In this document: positions 8,077-16,911 of the stretch, in pieces
How the letters are laid out: every line of letters starts with the position of its first letter
Numbering within the stretch: the stretch's first letter is position 1
Origin: Paraburkholderia rhizosphaerae
GTDB lineage: Bacteria; Pseudomonadota; Gammaproteobacteria; Burkholderiales; Burkholderiaceae
DNA: 64,000 bases
Reading direction: 5' to 3'
Assembly: GCF_004366595.1 (NCBI RefSeq)
Contig: NZ_SORE01000008.1
Coordinates: forward strand, 124,001 to 188,000
Made by a program: the position numbers and the translations under genes
Notes under the pieces: generated by a model
What the model saw: only the letters and a program-made list of their open reading frames with translations
Told to the model about the DNA's origin: nothing
Databases searched by the model: none

Positions 8077-8355
8077 TCACTGCTCGCTGGCACTCGATTC
8101 ACTCGTTTGGCGATACGCACGAATGACCGGATCGCGCGACAGCGAAGCGCTCGAGCATGAGCATCGCGGCGCGCTGGAACCGACACCCGCGTTGCAAGAA
8201 GCGGTTTGGCCAACTGGACAACTTACGTTGCATATCTGATCTTCGTTGTCGTTCGATGCGACACACGACGATTGCGCGATAACGGGTGGCGAAAGCATCG
8301 CAAACGACATCGGGAGCATTATCAGCAGCGCATGCTTGCAGATCATTCGACGCAT
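8077..8355 (-). CDS. Small secreted Cys-rich protein
   Basis: A 92-residue protein. The start at 8355 was chosen because GGGAGG stands just ahead of it and the following residues form a signal peptide: basic MRRMICKH, hydrophobic ALLIMLPMSFAML, then a likely AQS cleavage site near residue 28. The mature ~64 residues hold six Cys (SSCVAS, ICNVSCPVG, ASCNAG, RCSCSS) rich in Ser, as in disulfide-bonded exported proteins. No family is recognised. The gene lies between the VOC and MFS genes, all on the - strand, but 123 bases from the latter. Confidence 0.6.
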   Translation of the reverse strand: MRRMICKHALLIMLPMSFAMLSPPVIAQSSCVASNDNEDQICNVSCPVGQTASCNAGVGSSAPRCSCSSASLSRDPVIRAYRQTSESSASEQ

Positions 8356-8478
8356 TCTTGCCTCCCATTGAGTTGTTCGACGCTTTAACAAGGATAGTCG
8401 TCGCCAGATGGATTTCCAGGCTAACAGCAAGCCCCCGGGCGATTGCTTCCGCCTGTTTGTGGTTGGTCGGCCTATCGT

Positions 8479-9681
8479 TTATTGGACAATGCGCGGCCGC
8501 GGAATCAGCGCGCACAGCGCTAGCGGCGGGACAGCCAGCGCGGCGCCCGCGAGAAACGTAACCGATGCGCCGTGACGATCCCACAACCATCCGGCAATCG
8601 CGCTAGCGAGCAGCATGCAAAGGCCCGCGACCAGGTTGAATACGCCAAAGGCCGTGCCGCGCAACGTGGACGGCGACGCGTCGGCCACCATCGCGGCCAG
8701 AATGCCTTGCGTGAAACCCATATGCAGTCCCCATACCGCGACGCCTGCGAACACGGTGAAGAGGGTCGGCCGCGCCGCGAGCAGCAGATCGGCGGCCACC
8801 AGCAGGCCCAGACCGCACGCGAGCAGCGCGCGCGGGTCGATGCGGTCGGCAAGCCGTCCCGCCGGATACGCGGACAGCGCATACGCGGCGCTCATCACGA
8901 CCATCGACGCGGGAATCCAGGCCAGATCGAGTCCGGTCTGCTGCGTACGGAGAACGAGAAAGGCTTCGCTGAAGCGCGCGAGCGTGAACGTCGCGCCCGT
9001 TGCAACCACGAGCCAGTAACGTCCTGAAAAAGCGCGCAGCGCCCGCCAGTGCAGTGGTGGGCGAAAGAGCCGAGTCGCCGTGGCGTGCTCGGGCTCGCGC
9101 ACGCACCATACGATCACCGAGACGGCGGCCAACGCCGGCACCACCGCGAACCAGAGCACCGCACGGATCCGATCGGCGAATAGCAGCATCAGCACGATCG
9201 CCAGCAGCGGCCCGGCAAACGCGCCGATCGTATCCATCGACTGCCGCAGCCCAAAACATGCACCACGGCTTTCCGCCGGCGCGACATCGGCGACCAGCGC
9301 ATCGCGCGGCGCGCCGCGGATCCCTTTGCCGACCCGGTCGATCAGACGCGCGGCCACCACAACGGCAGGCGTGGTGGCGAGCGGAAAGAGCGGCTTCGTC
9401 AACGCGGCGAGCCCGTAGCCGAGCAACAGCAGCGCTTTTCGGCGCTGCAACCAGTCGCTCAGCGCTCCCGAGAAGATCTTCACGATCATTGCGGTGGCTT
9501 CGGCTGCGCCTTCGAGGATGCCCAGCGCGGCCACGCTCATGCCCATCGTGCTAACGAGGAAGATTGGCAGCAACGCATGCACGAGTTCAGACGACAGGTC
9601 CATCAAAAGACTGACGAACCCGAGCGCCCACACTGCGCGTGGAATGACAGGCTTCGATACGGATGTCGTGCGGGAAGTCAT
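8479..9681 (-). CDS. MFS transporter
   Basis: A 400-residue inner-membrane protein with about twelve hydrophobic segments, beginning after a short N-terminal tail. The MFS inter-helix 2-3 motif appears as GALSDWLQRRKALL (~70-83) and a second copy as GRLADRIDPRALL (~280). The family-specific DRVGKGIRGAPRDALVAD (~115-132) is typical of a MFS subgroup of unknown drug/metabolite exporters. AGGA lies ahead of the ATG at 9681. Substrate not predictable; direction is probably export. Divergent from the UspA-like gene at 9954. Confidence 0.85.
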   Translation of the reverse strand: MTSRTTSVSKPVIPRAVWALGFVSLLMDLSSELVHALLPIFLVSTMGMSVAALGILEGAAEATAMIVKIFSGALSDWLQRRKALLLLGYGLAALTKPLFPLATTPAVVVAARLIDRVGKGIRGAPRDALVADVAPAESRGACFGLRQSMDTIGAFAGPLLAIVLMLLFADRIRAVLWFAVVPALAAVSVIVWCVREPEHATATRLFRPPLHWRALRAFSGRYWLVVATGATFTLARFSEAFLVLRTQQTGLDLAWIPASMVVMSAAYALSAYPAGRLADRIDPRALLACGLGLLVAADLLLAARPTLFTVFAGVAVWGLHMGFTQGILAAMVADASPSTLRGTAFGVFNLVAGLCMLLASAIAGWLWDRHGASVTFLAGAALAVPPLALCALIPRPRIVQ

Positions 9682-9852
9682 CGATTGTTCCTGGGTCGTC
9701 GCACCTTGACTGGCCGACTCGCGCGCGGCAAGTTTGGCCGACGCGGCGTTAACACACTCTTAATGGCGCGCCACGGGCTCGCCATCCAACGGACGCGCTC
9801 GGGCCAGCCTGATGTTGAATCCGCACGGCGACGACACGGTGACCGCCACGCA

Positions 9853-9893
9853 ATTAACAGCATTTTTATATATTGCCGCTGATATTTTGCTGT
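9853..9893. promoter_or_regulatory. AT-rich promoter-like stretch upstream of uspA-like gene
   Basis: In the 272-base divergent region between the MFS gene and the UspA-like gene, bases 9853-9893 are markedly AT-rich for this genome (TTTTTATATATT and GATATTTTG). This suggests a promoter or bending-protein site. No clear -35/-10 pair can be fixed. Confidence 0.3.
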
Positions 9894-9953
9894 GCGTTGA
9901 CGCGCCAGTTGCTCCAATAGAGGCGGTACTTTTGACTGTCGGACGGACGCTCC

Positions 9954-10370
9954 ATGTTACGGCTGCTGATTCCTGTGATCCATCGCGACGGCGCGCTGCA
10001 AGCGGCCCGCCACGCGGCGTTTCTGCACGCGGAGCGCTGCGTGTCCGAAGTCGAAATCGTCGAAGTGCTCGAACCGCTCGACTGGGGACGCACCGCCGCG
10101 TTCCATTCGCAGGGCGCGCTGCGGCTGCACGAAAGGCGCGGCATGCTGAGCGCGCTGATGAGCACACGCGCGATTCTCGACGATGCAGGCGTGCCGTACC
10201 GCTGGAGCCGCGCATTCGGCCCGGTCGCGGAGACGATTGCCGCGCGTGCCGCGTTGCAGCAGTCCGATGTGGTAATCGTCGACGCGAGCCAACTGGGCTT
10301 CCTGACCCGCTGGTGGATCATCGCAAGGTTGTGGCGGCTCACGCGCGCGCCGGTCACGATGTTGCACTAG
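9954..10370 (+). CDS. UspA-like universal stress protein
   Basis: A 138-residue cytoplasmic protein with the Rossmann-like layout of the universal stress family: strand MLRLLIPV at the N-terminus, a helix with DGALQAARHAA, strand SEVEIVEVLEP, and the last strand and helix VVIVDASQLGFLTRWW followed by RAPVTMLH. The short C-terminus and lack of a clear GxxGx9GS ATP motif suggest a non-ATP-binding variant. The family responds to growth arrest and oxygen limitation. With the EIIA-domain gene 150 bases downstream it may form a stress unit. Confidence 0.65.
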   Translation: MLRLLIPVIHRDGALQAARHAAFLHAERCVSEVEIVEVLEPLDWGRTAAFHSQGALRLHERRGMLSALMSTRAILDDAGVPYRWSRAFGPVAETIAARAALQQSDVVIVDASQLGFLTRWWIIARLWRLTRAPVTMLH

Positions 10371-10520
10371 CAGCCTTGCTCGGCCTCGACGGCCCCTGCC
10401 GCGCTGTAAACCCGTGCCGCTGATCTTCAACCTCGTTTTTATACCGACGAAAGCGGCTTTTACGCAGCTTTTGCGCGGCGTCGGATATCCTTTCAACAAG
10501 TAACGAACCGTGAGGGCGAC

Positions 10521-11531
10521 ATGGCGCACCCATTGGCGGGCCTGCGAGCGCTGCTAAAGCGCAGCAGACCGGAAAACCGCGCGGAGAATCACACCCGATC
10601 GGGCCGCGAGCCCGGGCGCAACGTGATGCTGCATGTAACCGTCGATGCGCAGCATACGACGCCGTTTCGCGAAGCGCTGATTCGCGATTGCGGCAACCAG
10701 CAATGGACGTTGCGTGTCGCGCCGCTGCGCGATAGCGGACGCGTGCGGCTGTCGCTGTACCTGCCGAAAGCCGATGTCGGTCATGCGATGCGGCGTCTGT
10801 CGCAGCTGACGCCCGACGCTGAAGTCGGGCAGGTAGTCGAGATTCCCGATACACCGAGCGACGCGTGGCGCAGTCTGATCCAGGCGGAAGCGCAAGGCGA
10901 TGTGCCGCGGCCGAAGCACGCGGGCGCACGCAGTGCCGACGCGGTGCTCACCGAACCTCGCGATCGATCGTCGCGCGCGACCGATGCGCAAGTCGCCGCG
11001 GCCGCAGCCGAAGCCATGATCGAAAACATCCTCCCCACCCAGCCAAGCCTTGCGCAATTGCTGCCTGCGAGCCATGTGCTGCTAGGCTTGCGTGTCGATG
11101 GCCGCGAGCAGTTATTCGCGCAATTGAGTCAGTCTTTCGAAACGCTCGGCGACGTGCCGGCCGGCACCGTCACCGCCGGCCTCGCGTCGCGCGAAGCGCT
11201 AGGATCCACCGGACTGGGCCGCGGCATCGCCGTGCCGCACGGTCACATCGAAAACCTCGCGCAGCCGATGGCCATCTACGCGCGTCTGGCCGAACCGATC
11301 GCGTTCGATGCGCCGGACGGCCAGCCCGTCAGCGACGTCGTCGCGCTGCTGGTGCCGCAATGGGCCGACAGCGCGCATCTGCATCTGCTCGCGGAGGTCG
11401 CGCAATGCTTCTGCGATCATCAGTTCCGCGACCGTTTGCACGAATGTGTGGACCCCGCTGCCGTGTGCCGGCTGTTCAGCGGCCGTGAGACGCTCGAGCA
11501 CGCGGCGCGTGGCAACCAGCGCCTCGTTTGA
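10521..11531 (+). CDS. PTS EIIA (PtsN-type) domain protein with N-terminal extension
   Basis: A 336-residue protein. Residues ~36-115 form a beta-alpha-beta domain (MLHVTVDAQHTT to VVEIPDTP) that I cannot assign; ~116-165 is a polar linker; ~175-325 is a fructose/nitrogen-type EIIA domain. The phosphorylatable His is His240 in GIAVPHGHIENL, preceded by SREALGSTGLGRG. EIIA-Ntr proteins act in regulation rather than sugar uptake, and no EIIB/EIIC genes lie nearby. Comparable UspA/EIIA proteins occur in Burkholderia stress loci. Start ATG 10521 follows GAGGGCG. Confidence 0.75.
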   Translation: MAHPLAGLRALLKRSRPENRAENHTRSGREPGRNVMLHVTVDAQHTTPFREALIRDCGNQQWTLRVAPLRDSGRVRLSLYLPKADVGHAMRRLSQLTPDAEVGQVVEIPDTPSDAWRSLIQAEAQGDVPRPKHAGARSADAVLTEPRDRSSRATDAQVAAAAAEAMIENILPTQPSLAQLLPASHVLLGLRVDGREQLFAQLSQSFETLGDVPAGTVTAGLASREALGSTGLGRGIAVPHGHIENLAQPMAIYARLAEPIAFDAPDGQPVSDVVALLVPQWADSAHLHLLAEVAQCFCDHQFRDRLHECVDPAAVCRLFSGRETLEHAARGNQRLV

Positions 11532-11594
11532 ACGCGCGGCTTCGTCACGATGTAACGGGGCGGCCAGTTCGGCGGGCGTTCGCCGGAATCGTTT

Positions 11595-12314
11595 TCAACC
11601 GGATTGGCGCGTCGCCGCGCCACCTTGCGCGACTGCGTCCCGCAACGCCACGCAGTACTTCACCAGTTGCGGCTGTGACACAACGAACTGCTTGAGCGGC
11701 GTGTCAATGTCATAAAAATAGATATTCGCGACAAATCCATACGCGGCCGCATCGATGCTCGACGGCCGCTCGCCGAACAGAAAGCCGGTGTCATGGATCA
11801 GATGCGCGATCACCTGCAGGTCGCCGACCCCGCGCGCGTAAACCTGATCCGGCTGATAGCGGCCGATTCCCTGAAAGTGATACCGGTTGAAGTTGTACTG
11901 CCGTGCGGCTTCGAGCGCGTCGGCGCCGATGTCCGGGTGCTGCGCGAGCAATGCCGCGCGAAAGGTCGGCCAGAAGCGGTCGTCGCGCCAGCGCGAGTAC
12001 GACATCACCCAGTACAGATCATCGAGCGTGCGCCGCAGCATCAGATCGAGGTCACGCTGCGCATCGGTCAGCGCCGCATCGACCGGCAACGCGTATTGGC
12101 GCTTCAGATAAGACAGAATCGCGTCGCTGTCGCCGATTGTTTGCTCTGCGTCGACTAAATACGGTAGCTGCCCGCGCGGCGCCGCTTTCGTGTCGAGCAC
12201 ATGACGGTGCTCGAACGGCAGTCCGCACAGGCGCAGAAACGCGAACACTTTCAGGCCATACGGATTGTTATCTTCGAGGCCGTACAGTTCCGGGTACGAG
12301 TACAGGGTAATCAT
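11595..12314 (-). CDS. Glutathione S-transferase-like protein
   Basis: A 239-residue protein. Start 12314 is favoured by AAGGAG ahead of it; the in-frame upstream ORF extension lacks such support. The N-terminal thioredoxin-like domain (MITLYSYPELYG, YGLKVFAFLRLCGLPFEHRHV, GQLPYLVD, IGDSDAILSYL) is followed by an all-helical domain (~90-235) with GVGDLQVIAHLI and SSIDAAAYGFVANI. This arrangement matches the metaxin/failed-axon-connections type of GST-like proteins. Role in glutathione conjugation or detoxification is likely but substrate is unknown. Confidence 0.75.
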   Translation of the reverse strand: MITLYSYPELYGLEDNNPYGLKVFAFLRLCGLPFEHRHVLDTKAAPRGQLPYLVDAEQTIGDSDAILSYLKRQYALPVDAALTDAQRDLDLMLRRTLDDLYWVMSYSRWRDDRFWPTFRAALLAQHPDIGADALEAARQYNFNRYHFQGIGRYQPDQVYARGVGDLQVIAHLIHDTGFLFGERPSSIDAAAYGFVANIYFYDIDTPLKQFVVSQPQLVKYCVALRDAVAQGGAATRQSG

Positions 12315-12564
12315 CCGTGTGCTCCTTACGCGTCTTTGCGGCGCGACCCGTCGCGCCGCCCGCAAACACGATTTTATGCCGCGCCCGCTCGCGTGCCGCG
12401 CATCATCTCGGTGCACGCGCATCCACGCGCGCCATTACGCTGATGAGCATTCTTTAGCTTTAGTTCAAGCACCATGACGCGCTGATCAATCGCCTCGTCA
12501 ACACCATGCTGCGCATCGACACCGCGGATGCGCAGCGCACGTCAGGCGTAATTGAAATTTTCAG

Positions 12565-13287
12565 TCATGACCAGTTGCCGCGGCTGTCGTCGTCGTGCCG
12601 GCGAACCAGCCGCACCGGCTCGGGGACGGCCACATCGGTCGGCGGCAGCGCGTCGGGCGTACGCGTATTCACGCTCGCCAACTCGGAAGGCGCACGAAAA
12701 ACCATACCTGGATTCGTTTGCAACAGCGCATCGAAGCGGGTGTAACCCCACGCGACCGCGCCGAACTGCATGCCGACGCGTCGCGCCGCTTCGGCGTCGC
12801 GTAACTCGTCGCCGATGTAAATCGCCTGCTCGGGCGCAGTCGATGTCTGTTTGAGGATACGGCGCAAACGATGCGCCTTGCCGAACAGCGTCGACCCGCA
12901 TTCGAGCGCCGCAAACCGTTCCGTCAGTTCCCGGCCTAACACCGCATTCACGTTATCGGCCGTGTTCGATGTGGCAACCGCGAGTTCGACGCCGTGATCG
13001 AGCAGGGCTTCCAGCGCGGTGACGATGCCCGCAAATGGGTAAACCTCGTCGATCCGGTGGCGCATCATCTTCCGGTAATCGGAGAGCACCGCGGGCACGC
13101 GCCACAACGGCAAGCGCAGTTCGCGCAAGATCTCGGCCGCGCTCATCGCACGCATGCGCAATTCGTCTTCCGGCACGACCTGGCGAAACCGGTGTTTGAG
13201 CGCGAGTGTATTCAGCGACTCGCCGAATACCGCAAACGTATTGGCCAGCGTGCCGTCGAAATCGAAAATCGCGAGTTTGATCGTCAT
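12565..13287 (-). CDS. HAD-family phosphatase (phosphoglycolate-phosphatase-like)
   Basis: A 240-residue cytoplasmic hydrolase. HAD motif I is FDFDGTLANT (nucleophile Asp9, acid Asp11), motif II is the Ser of VATSN (~107), motif III is the Lys of FGKAHRL, and motif IV is YIGDELRDAEAARR with GAVAWGY after it. A helical cap (C1) lies between motif I and II. The pattern matches Gph-like phosphatases that clear 2-phosphoglycolate or other small phosphates. The C-terminal ~35 residues are polar and extra to the fold. Single gene. Confidence 0.8.
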   Translation of the reverse strand: MTIKLAIFDFDGTLANTFAVFGESLNTLALKHRFRQVVPEDELRMRAMSAAEILRELRLPLWRVPAVLSDYRKMMRHRIDEVYPFAGIVTALEALLDHGVELAVATSNTADNVNAVLGRELTERFAALECGSTLFGKAHRLRRILKQTSTAPEQAIYIGDELRDAEAARRVGMQFGAVAWGYTRFDALLQTNPGMVFRAPSELASVNTRTPDALPPTDVAVPEPVRLVRRHDDDSRGNWS

Positions 13288-13432
13288 CTTTCTGCGCGGT
13301 CGGCCCGGGTGCCGATGGAGCGAGGGTCGTCATTATGACGGTGTCGGAACAGGCCCGTGCGCAATCGCGCGCTGCGCGACACAAAAAACGCCCAGGCCGG
13401 CGACCGTCCATGCGATCGCGGCGGCCGGTTGC

Positions 13433-14353
13433 CTAAGCGCGAGAGCGCATTCTTTGCGCAATACTGGCGGCCTGTTCGGCGTCGAGCCGGCCTTCGCTGC
13501 GCATTTGCGCGCCGACGCGCGCGATTTCGAGTTCGCCGAACTGTAGCGCAGCGGCGTTCGTGTGAACGGAGAAATAGCCTTCGACGACATCGAATGGACT
13601 ACGTTGTGCCGACCCGAGCATGAACCCGCAGTTGTCGTCCGCGATAAAGTCGACGCCGCGTTCTGATTCGTTGAAAACGATCATTTCGCCCGCTTCGACG
13701 CGTTCACCGGCCGCATCGAGCGATCCGGAATAGACCGCGATCCACAGCACGTCGTGCCCGGACGGCGGATCATAACGCCAGTGCTCGCCGGCATTCAGTT
13801 CGACGTGCAGGTAGGTCATCGGCATCGAAACGGGTAGCGGGCTTTCGACGCCGTTATATTGCCCGAGCAGCACGCGCGCGGGACCCTCGATCGGAATCTC
13901 GCTCGCGGGCAAGAATGTCTCATAGGGTTCGGCAAGCTCGAGCTCCGGCGGCAACGCGATCCACAACTGATAACCGCGCACGACGCCGGTCGGCGTGACC
14001 GGCCCGCCGTGCCAGGTGCCGCGGCCTGCCTGCATCCATTCGATCGCGCCGGGCGTCAGCATCTGGGGTTTGCCTTTGCTGGTCAGGATTTGCAGTCCGC
14101 CATCGAGCAACGCTGTCAAGGTTGCGATGCCCGAATGCGGATGAGGCTGGAAATGGATCGGCGTCTGCGCATTCAACTCGATACGATCAATCAACACGAA
14201 TGGCTTGATCGCCTGGCCGATGTCCGACGGGCTCGCGAGCCGCGTCGACGGACCCTCGGTCCGGCCCTTCGTTCGCAGAAAGATGGTTCGCGCCGCTTGC
14301 AACTGGTCAGGTGTTTGCGCATCCATCATGGCCTTTTTGGCTGTTGCCCCCAT
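13433..14353 (-). CDS. Pirin-family protein
   Basis: A 306-residue bicupin. The start at 14353 (MGATAKK) is preceded by GGAGGG; a further upstream in-frame ATG lacks it. Metal ligands are visible in the N-terminal cupin: HFQPHPHSG (two or three His near residue 70) and RGTWHGG with a later Glu. The pirin fold binds Fe and in bacteria some members are quercetinase-like or interact with metabolic enzymes. The C-terminal cupin (MPMTYLHVELNAGEHW to EGYFSVHT) is also intact. Exact activity is not predictable. Confidence 0.85.
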   Translation of the reverse strand: MGATAKKAMMDAQTPDQLQAARTIFLRTKGRTEGPSTRLASPSDIGQAIKPFVLIDRIELNAQTPIHFQPHPHSGIATLTALLDGGLQILTSKGKPQMLTPGAIEWMQAGRGTWHGGPVTPTGVVRGYQLWIALPPELELAEPYETFLPASEIPIEGPARVLLGQYNGVESPLPVSMPMTYLHVELNAGEHWRYDPPSGHDVLWIAVYSGSLDAAGERVEAGEMIVFNESERGVDFIADDNCGFMLGSAQRSPFDVVEGYFSVHTNAAALQFGELEIARVGAQMRSEGRLDAEQAASIAQRMRSRA

Positions 14354-14865
14354 AAAGCCCTCCAATTCGAAACGTTTAACGAATGGTTCCGCGCGATGTC
14401 GTCTGAGGAACACGCGGCACGACGGACCCATGTGAGAGTCAGTTGAGAATCAAAACACTTGATCTCGGCGTTCTATTCTGTGAAAACCAAAACGGAATGC
14501 CAGATAGCGCTGAATCGGCGCGTGCGGCTGACGGCGCGACACGACATGATGAAGTCGCGGCGCGGGCTTGCCTCGCGTCGCATGTTGCTTATTGCGCATT
14601 GCCTATTGCGCGTTGCTTACGCACGCGTTGCCGGTCGGGCAACGAAGCGAATCGGAGCGTGATGTGAAAGCGGGGCGTTTCGTTCGGCATCTCAAATGAG
14701 CGACGCAAGCTCGACCCGATGGTTATGTGAGGCAACGAGATGACTCTCACAGACAAATGCAGCGTCCTGAGCGTACCGCGTTAGAGGTGCGTGTTCGAGT
14801 ATGCAAATGGCAGAGCGAAAGAATCGAAACCGGCAGCCATGCCGGTTTCGTATCGCCTGCGACGA
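14354..14865. other. Gene-poor region, nothing supported
   Basis: This 512-base gap between the divergently or separately transcribed pirin and DUF4148 genes contains only short low-quality ORFs with no ribosome site. It begins the decaying stretch that runs to about 16.8 kb. A string of TTGC/GCGT repeats near 14580-14640 looks like low-complexity drift. Confidence 0.4.
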
Positions 14866-15198
14866 TCAGTGATGTTGATAAATCCCGTTGTTCTGCACCG
14901 CAATCGGCATTGCGCGATTGCCGCTTGCCGCGGTACCGCCCACGCCGGGACCGTAGTCGCTGCTGGCCGTTGTGTCTTGCGGGTGCTGCCTGCTTTCTAC
15001 GGCCTGTACGTCAGCCGGATAGTGCGGGCCAACTTTGTGCGGGTCATAGCCGGCCTGTTCCACCCGCGCGAGATCGGCTTGCACGTCGGCTCGCGTGACC
15101 GGCGCATTGGACGATTGCGCTTGCGCGGCAAGCGGCACACTAACGGCGCAAACGGTGAAAAGGGCGGCAATAAAGGTGGTTGCGCGAGCGTACTTCAT
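14866..15198 (-). CDS. DUF4148 family exported protein
   Basis: A 110-residue secreted protein. The start at 15198 has AGGAG ahead and opens a signal peptide (MKYARATTFIAALFTVCAVSV, cleavage after AQA near residue 27). The mature part has the DUF4148 signature: VTRADVQADLARVEQAGYDPHK then HYPADVQAVESR (quoted in pieces). DUF4148 proteins are periplasmic, small and abundant in Burkholderiales, often many per genome, with no established function. It supports the taxonomic assignment. Confidence 0.8.
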   Translation of the reverse strand: MKYARATTFIAALFTVCAVSVPLAAQAQSSNAPVTRADVQADLARVEQAGYDPHKVGPHYPADVQAVESRQHPQDTTASSDYGPGVGGTAASGNRAMPIAVQNNGIYQHH

Positions 15199-15620
15199 CG
15201 TGATGTTCTCCTGAATGGGGTACGTCGAATCGAAATGCGGCAGCGTCAAATCGCACGACATGAGTCAGATTAATTCCCGCACACGTGTTGATCGATGGCA
15301 CCGATGTCATTGCATTGATGCGTTGCCGTCATCGATTCCTGTGCGCATGCAACGTATTCGATCACTAGAACAGCTGAAAATTGCGATCCATTCCGGCGAA
15401 GATCTTTTCGCGAATCCGCAACAGTCGGGTGCAAACGACAGGCTCCGTTTCGATACGAGGCCGCACACCCAATGCTCAGCGCGCTCGAGGATTGATCGCG
15501 GAGGATCGCTGACGGTAAAGCCGATCGTTGCGTGTGCAACCAGCGGCCATGCGGCAACAGGCTGTCCGCGTGCCCGCTGGTTCTGCTCACGCATCGCGCC
15601 GGCGCGGCGACCGCTCACCG
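15199..15620. other. Gene-poor region, nothing supported
   Basis: 422 bases between the DUF4148 gene and the broken HpxZ-like gene. A - strand ORF overlaps the HpxZ-like stop, but its translation is Arg/Ser-rich with no recognisable family. It may be a remnant of a gene formerly downstream in the same operon. Confidence 0.35.
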
Positions 15621-16030
15621 TCATCGTTTATCGATCTGGCTCACGTGCGCGGCGACGATGCGCCAGCTACCGTGCAGACCCGCTTCCGGCTGCGAATCGG
15701 GGCCGACCTTGGCCCAGGTTTGCATCTGGCGGCCGATCTGATCGGTGTCGATGCTGACGAAGTCCGTACTGACCGTGGCGAAATCGGTGCGAACGTCGTG
15801 ATTACCGTGCGCTGCAACTGGCGCGTTTTCGACACCGGCGCGCAGGTTTTGTGAAACGCGCGGATCTGGTCACAGCCGTGCTGCCTGTCGGCGATGCCGT
15901 AACGCACGGTGTCGGGGCGTTGCCAGAACAGCGCATTGATCATGAAGTTATCGTGGTCGACAAGCGCGCGCTCGTACGCGCGGAACGCAGCGTAAACCTC
16001 CGCTACGACATGGGGAAGATTGAGTTGCAT
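15621..16030 (-). pseudogene. HpxZ-like (DUF3225, SnoaL-fold) gene broken by a one-base deletion
   Basis: From the ATG at 16030 the translation begins like HpxZ proteins (LPHVVAEVYAAFRAYERALV, FWQRPDTVRYGIA, IRAFHKT, LQRTVITTF) and then turns into Arg/Ser-rich nonsense. Shifting one frame near 15789-15793 restores the family end: TDFATVSTDF, IGRQMQTWAKV, GSWRIVAAHVSQID, stop TGA 15621-15623. The span is 410 bases, one short of a multiple of three, so a single deletion explains it; the restored product would be 136 residues, close to the family length. HpxZ genes belong to oxalurate/urea-derivative catabolism, but no partner amidase is nearby. A sequencing error is the alternative. Confidence 0.75.
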
Positions 16031-16468
16031 CGCGAAATGTCCTCACGGGTTGAAGGGCGTACCGGTTGATCGCGCAACGCGATACCGGATGCCGTGATGA
16101 CAGTTCGGCTCGGTGAATTATTCCGGATGCGGGTGTGGGGCACCGCAGTGCGAACAGCGTGATGACGCTTAACGGCATTCTGTATGCGAAGCGATTGCGC
16201 GTTTTGCGAAGCCGATGCACGGTTGGAACTGGATAGTGCATAGCAGCTATGAATGCCGCTTGATGGCTTGAGTACGTCGATTCGCCAACACTTGCGGTAA
16301 ATCCATCTGATGCGCCGCACGTTATGTGAAAGCCGTCTATTGTGAAGGCGACCTTTGATTACTGGTGTCGCCCGGCTGGCCGGCTCTAACGTCGCGTCGA
16401 ACCATAACCCGCCGCGCATAAATGTAGCGGGCGTCGGTTGAAGCGCGCTAATGCCGCCAATGCGCGGC
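16031..16468. other. Gene-poor region, nothing supported
   Basis: 438 bases with only short ORFs of unlikely composition. It separates two gene remnants and appears to be decayed DNA. No convincing promoter, repeat or RNA gene was found. Confidence 0.4.
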
Positions 16469-16734
16469 ATGCCGCGGTTCGCGCATGCCGCTGGTGCAAT
16501 TGCCATTGCAAATGCTGTCGGGCGGCAACACGCCGCGTGAAAGCATGCCGCCCGTCGTGCAGAACGCTGATCGCGCCGACCACGCACTTCGTCGAATTGA
16601 GCCAGGCCATTCTGTATCGCGGCGCCGGCATCGGCGTCGTGTGGCCGCCGTTCCTCTGGCTCGCGGTGATCGGCAGCATGCTGTTCGGCTTCTCGTTGAT
16701 GCGCTTTCGCAAAACGCTCGGCCAGATGGCCTGA
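16469..16734 (+). pseudogene. C-terminal remnant of an ABC-2 type permease, frameshifted
   Basis: Fragments of the conserved C-terminus of YhhJ/DrrB-like ABC-2 permeases appear in successive frames. MPRF is read in one frame (16469), MPLVQLPLQMLSGGNTPRES in another (16485-), and LIAPTTHFVELSQAILYRG to LFGFSLMRFRKTLGQMA in a third, ending at a stop at 16732-16734. Intact homologues run these pieces together. At least two indels (near 16481 and 16565) and loss of the N-terminal three-quarters make it a pseudogene. No ATPase or membrane-fusion partner remains nearby. Confidence 0.7.
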
Positions 16735-16911
16735 TGCAGCGCGCTTCGAGGTCCGCGTAACCTAAGAACATATCGATGAATACCGCATGCATGCCCTGGT
16801 AGACTCTGCAAAAACGTTGACTTACAACTAGACTAGTTCGTCGATCTTCAATCTCCGGCACTTCCGCGGTACGTGTGGCCCCTGTGGCCAATCGAATGGC
16901 GAAGCGAGACC

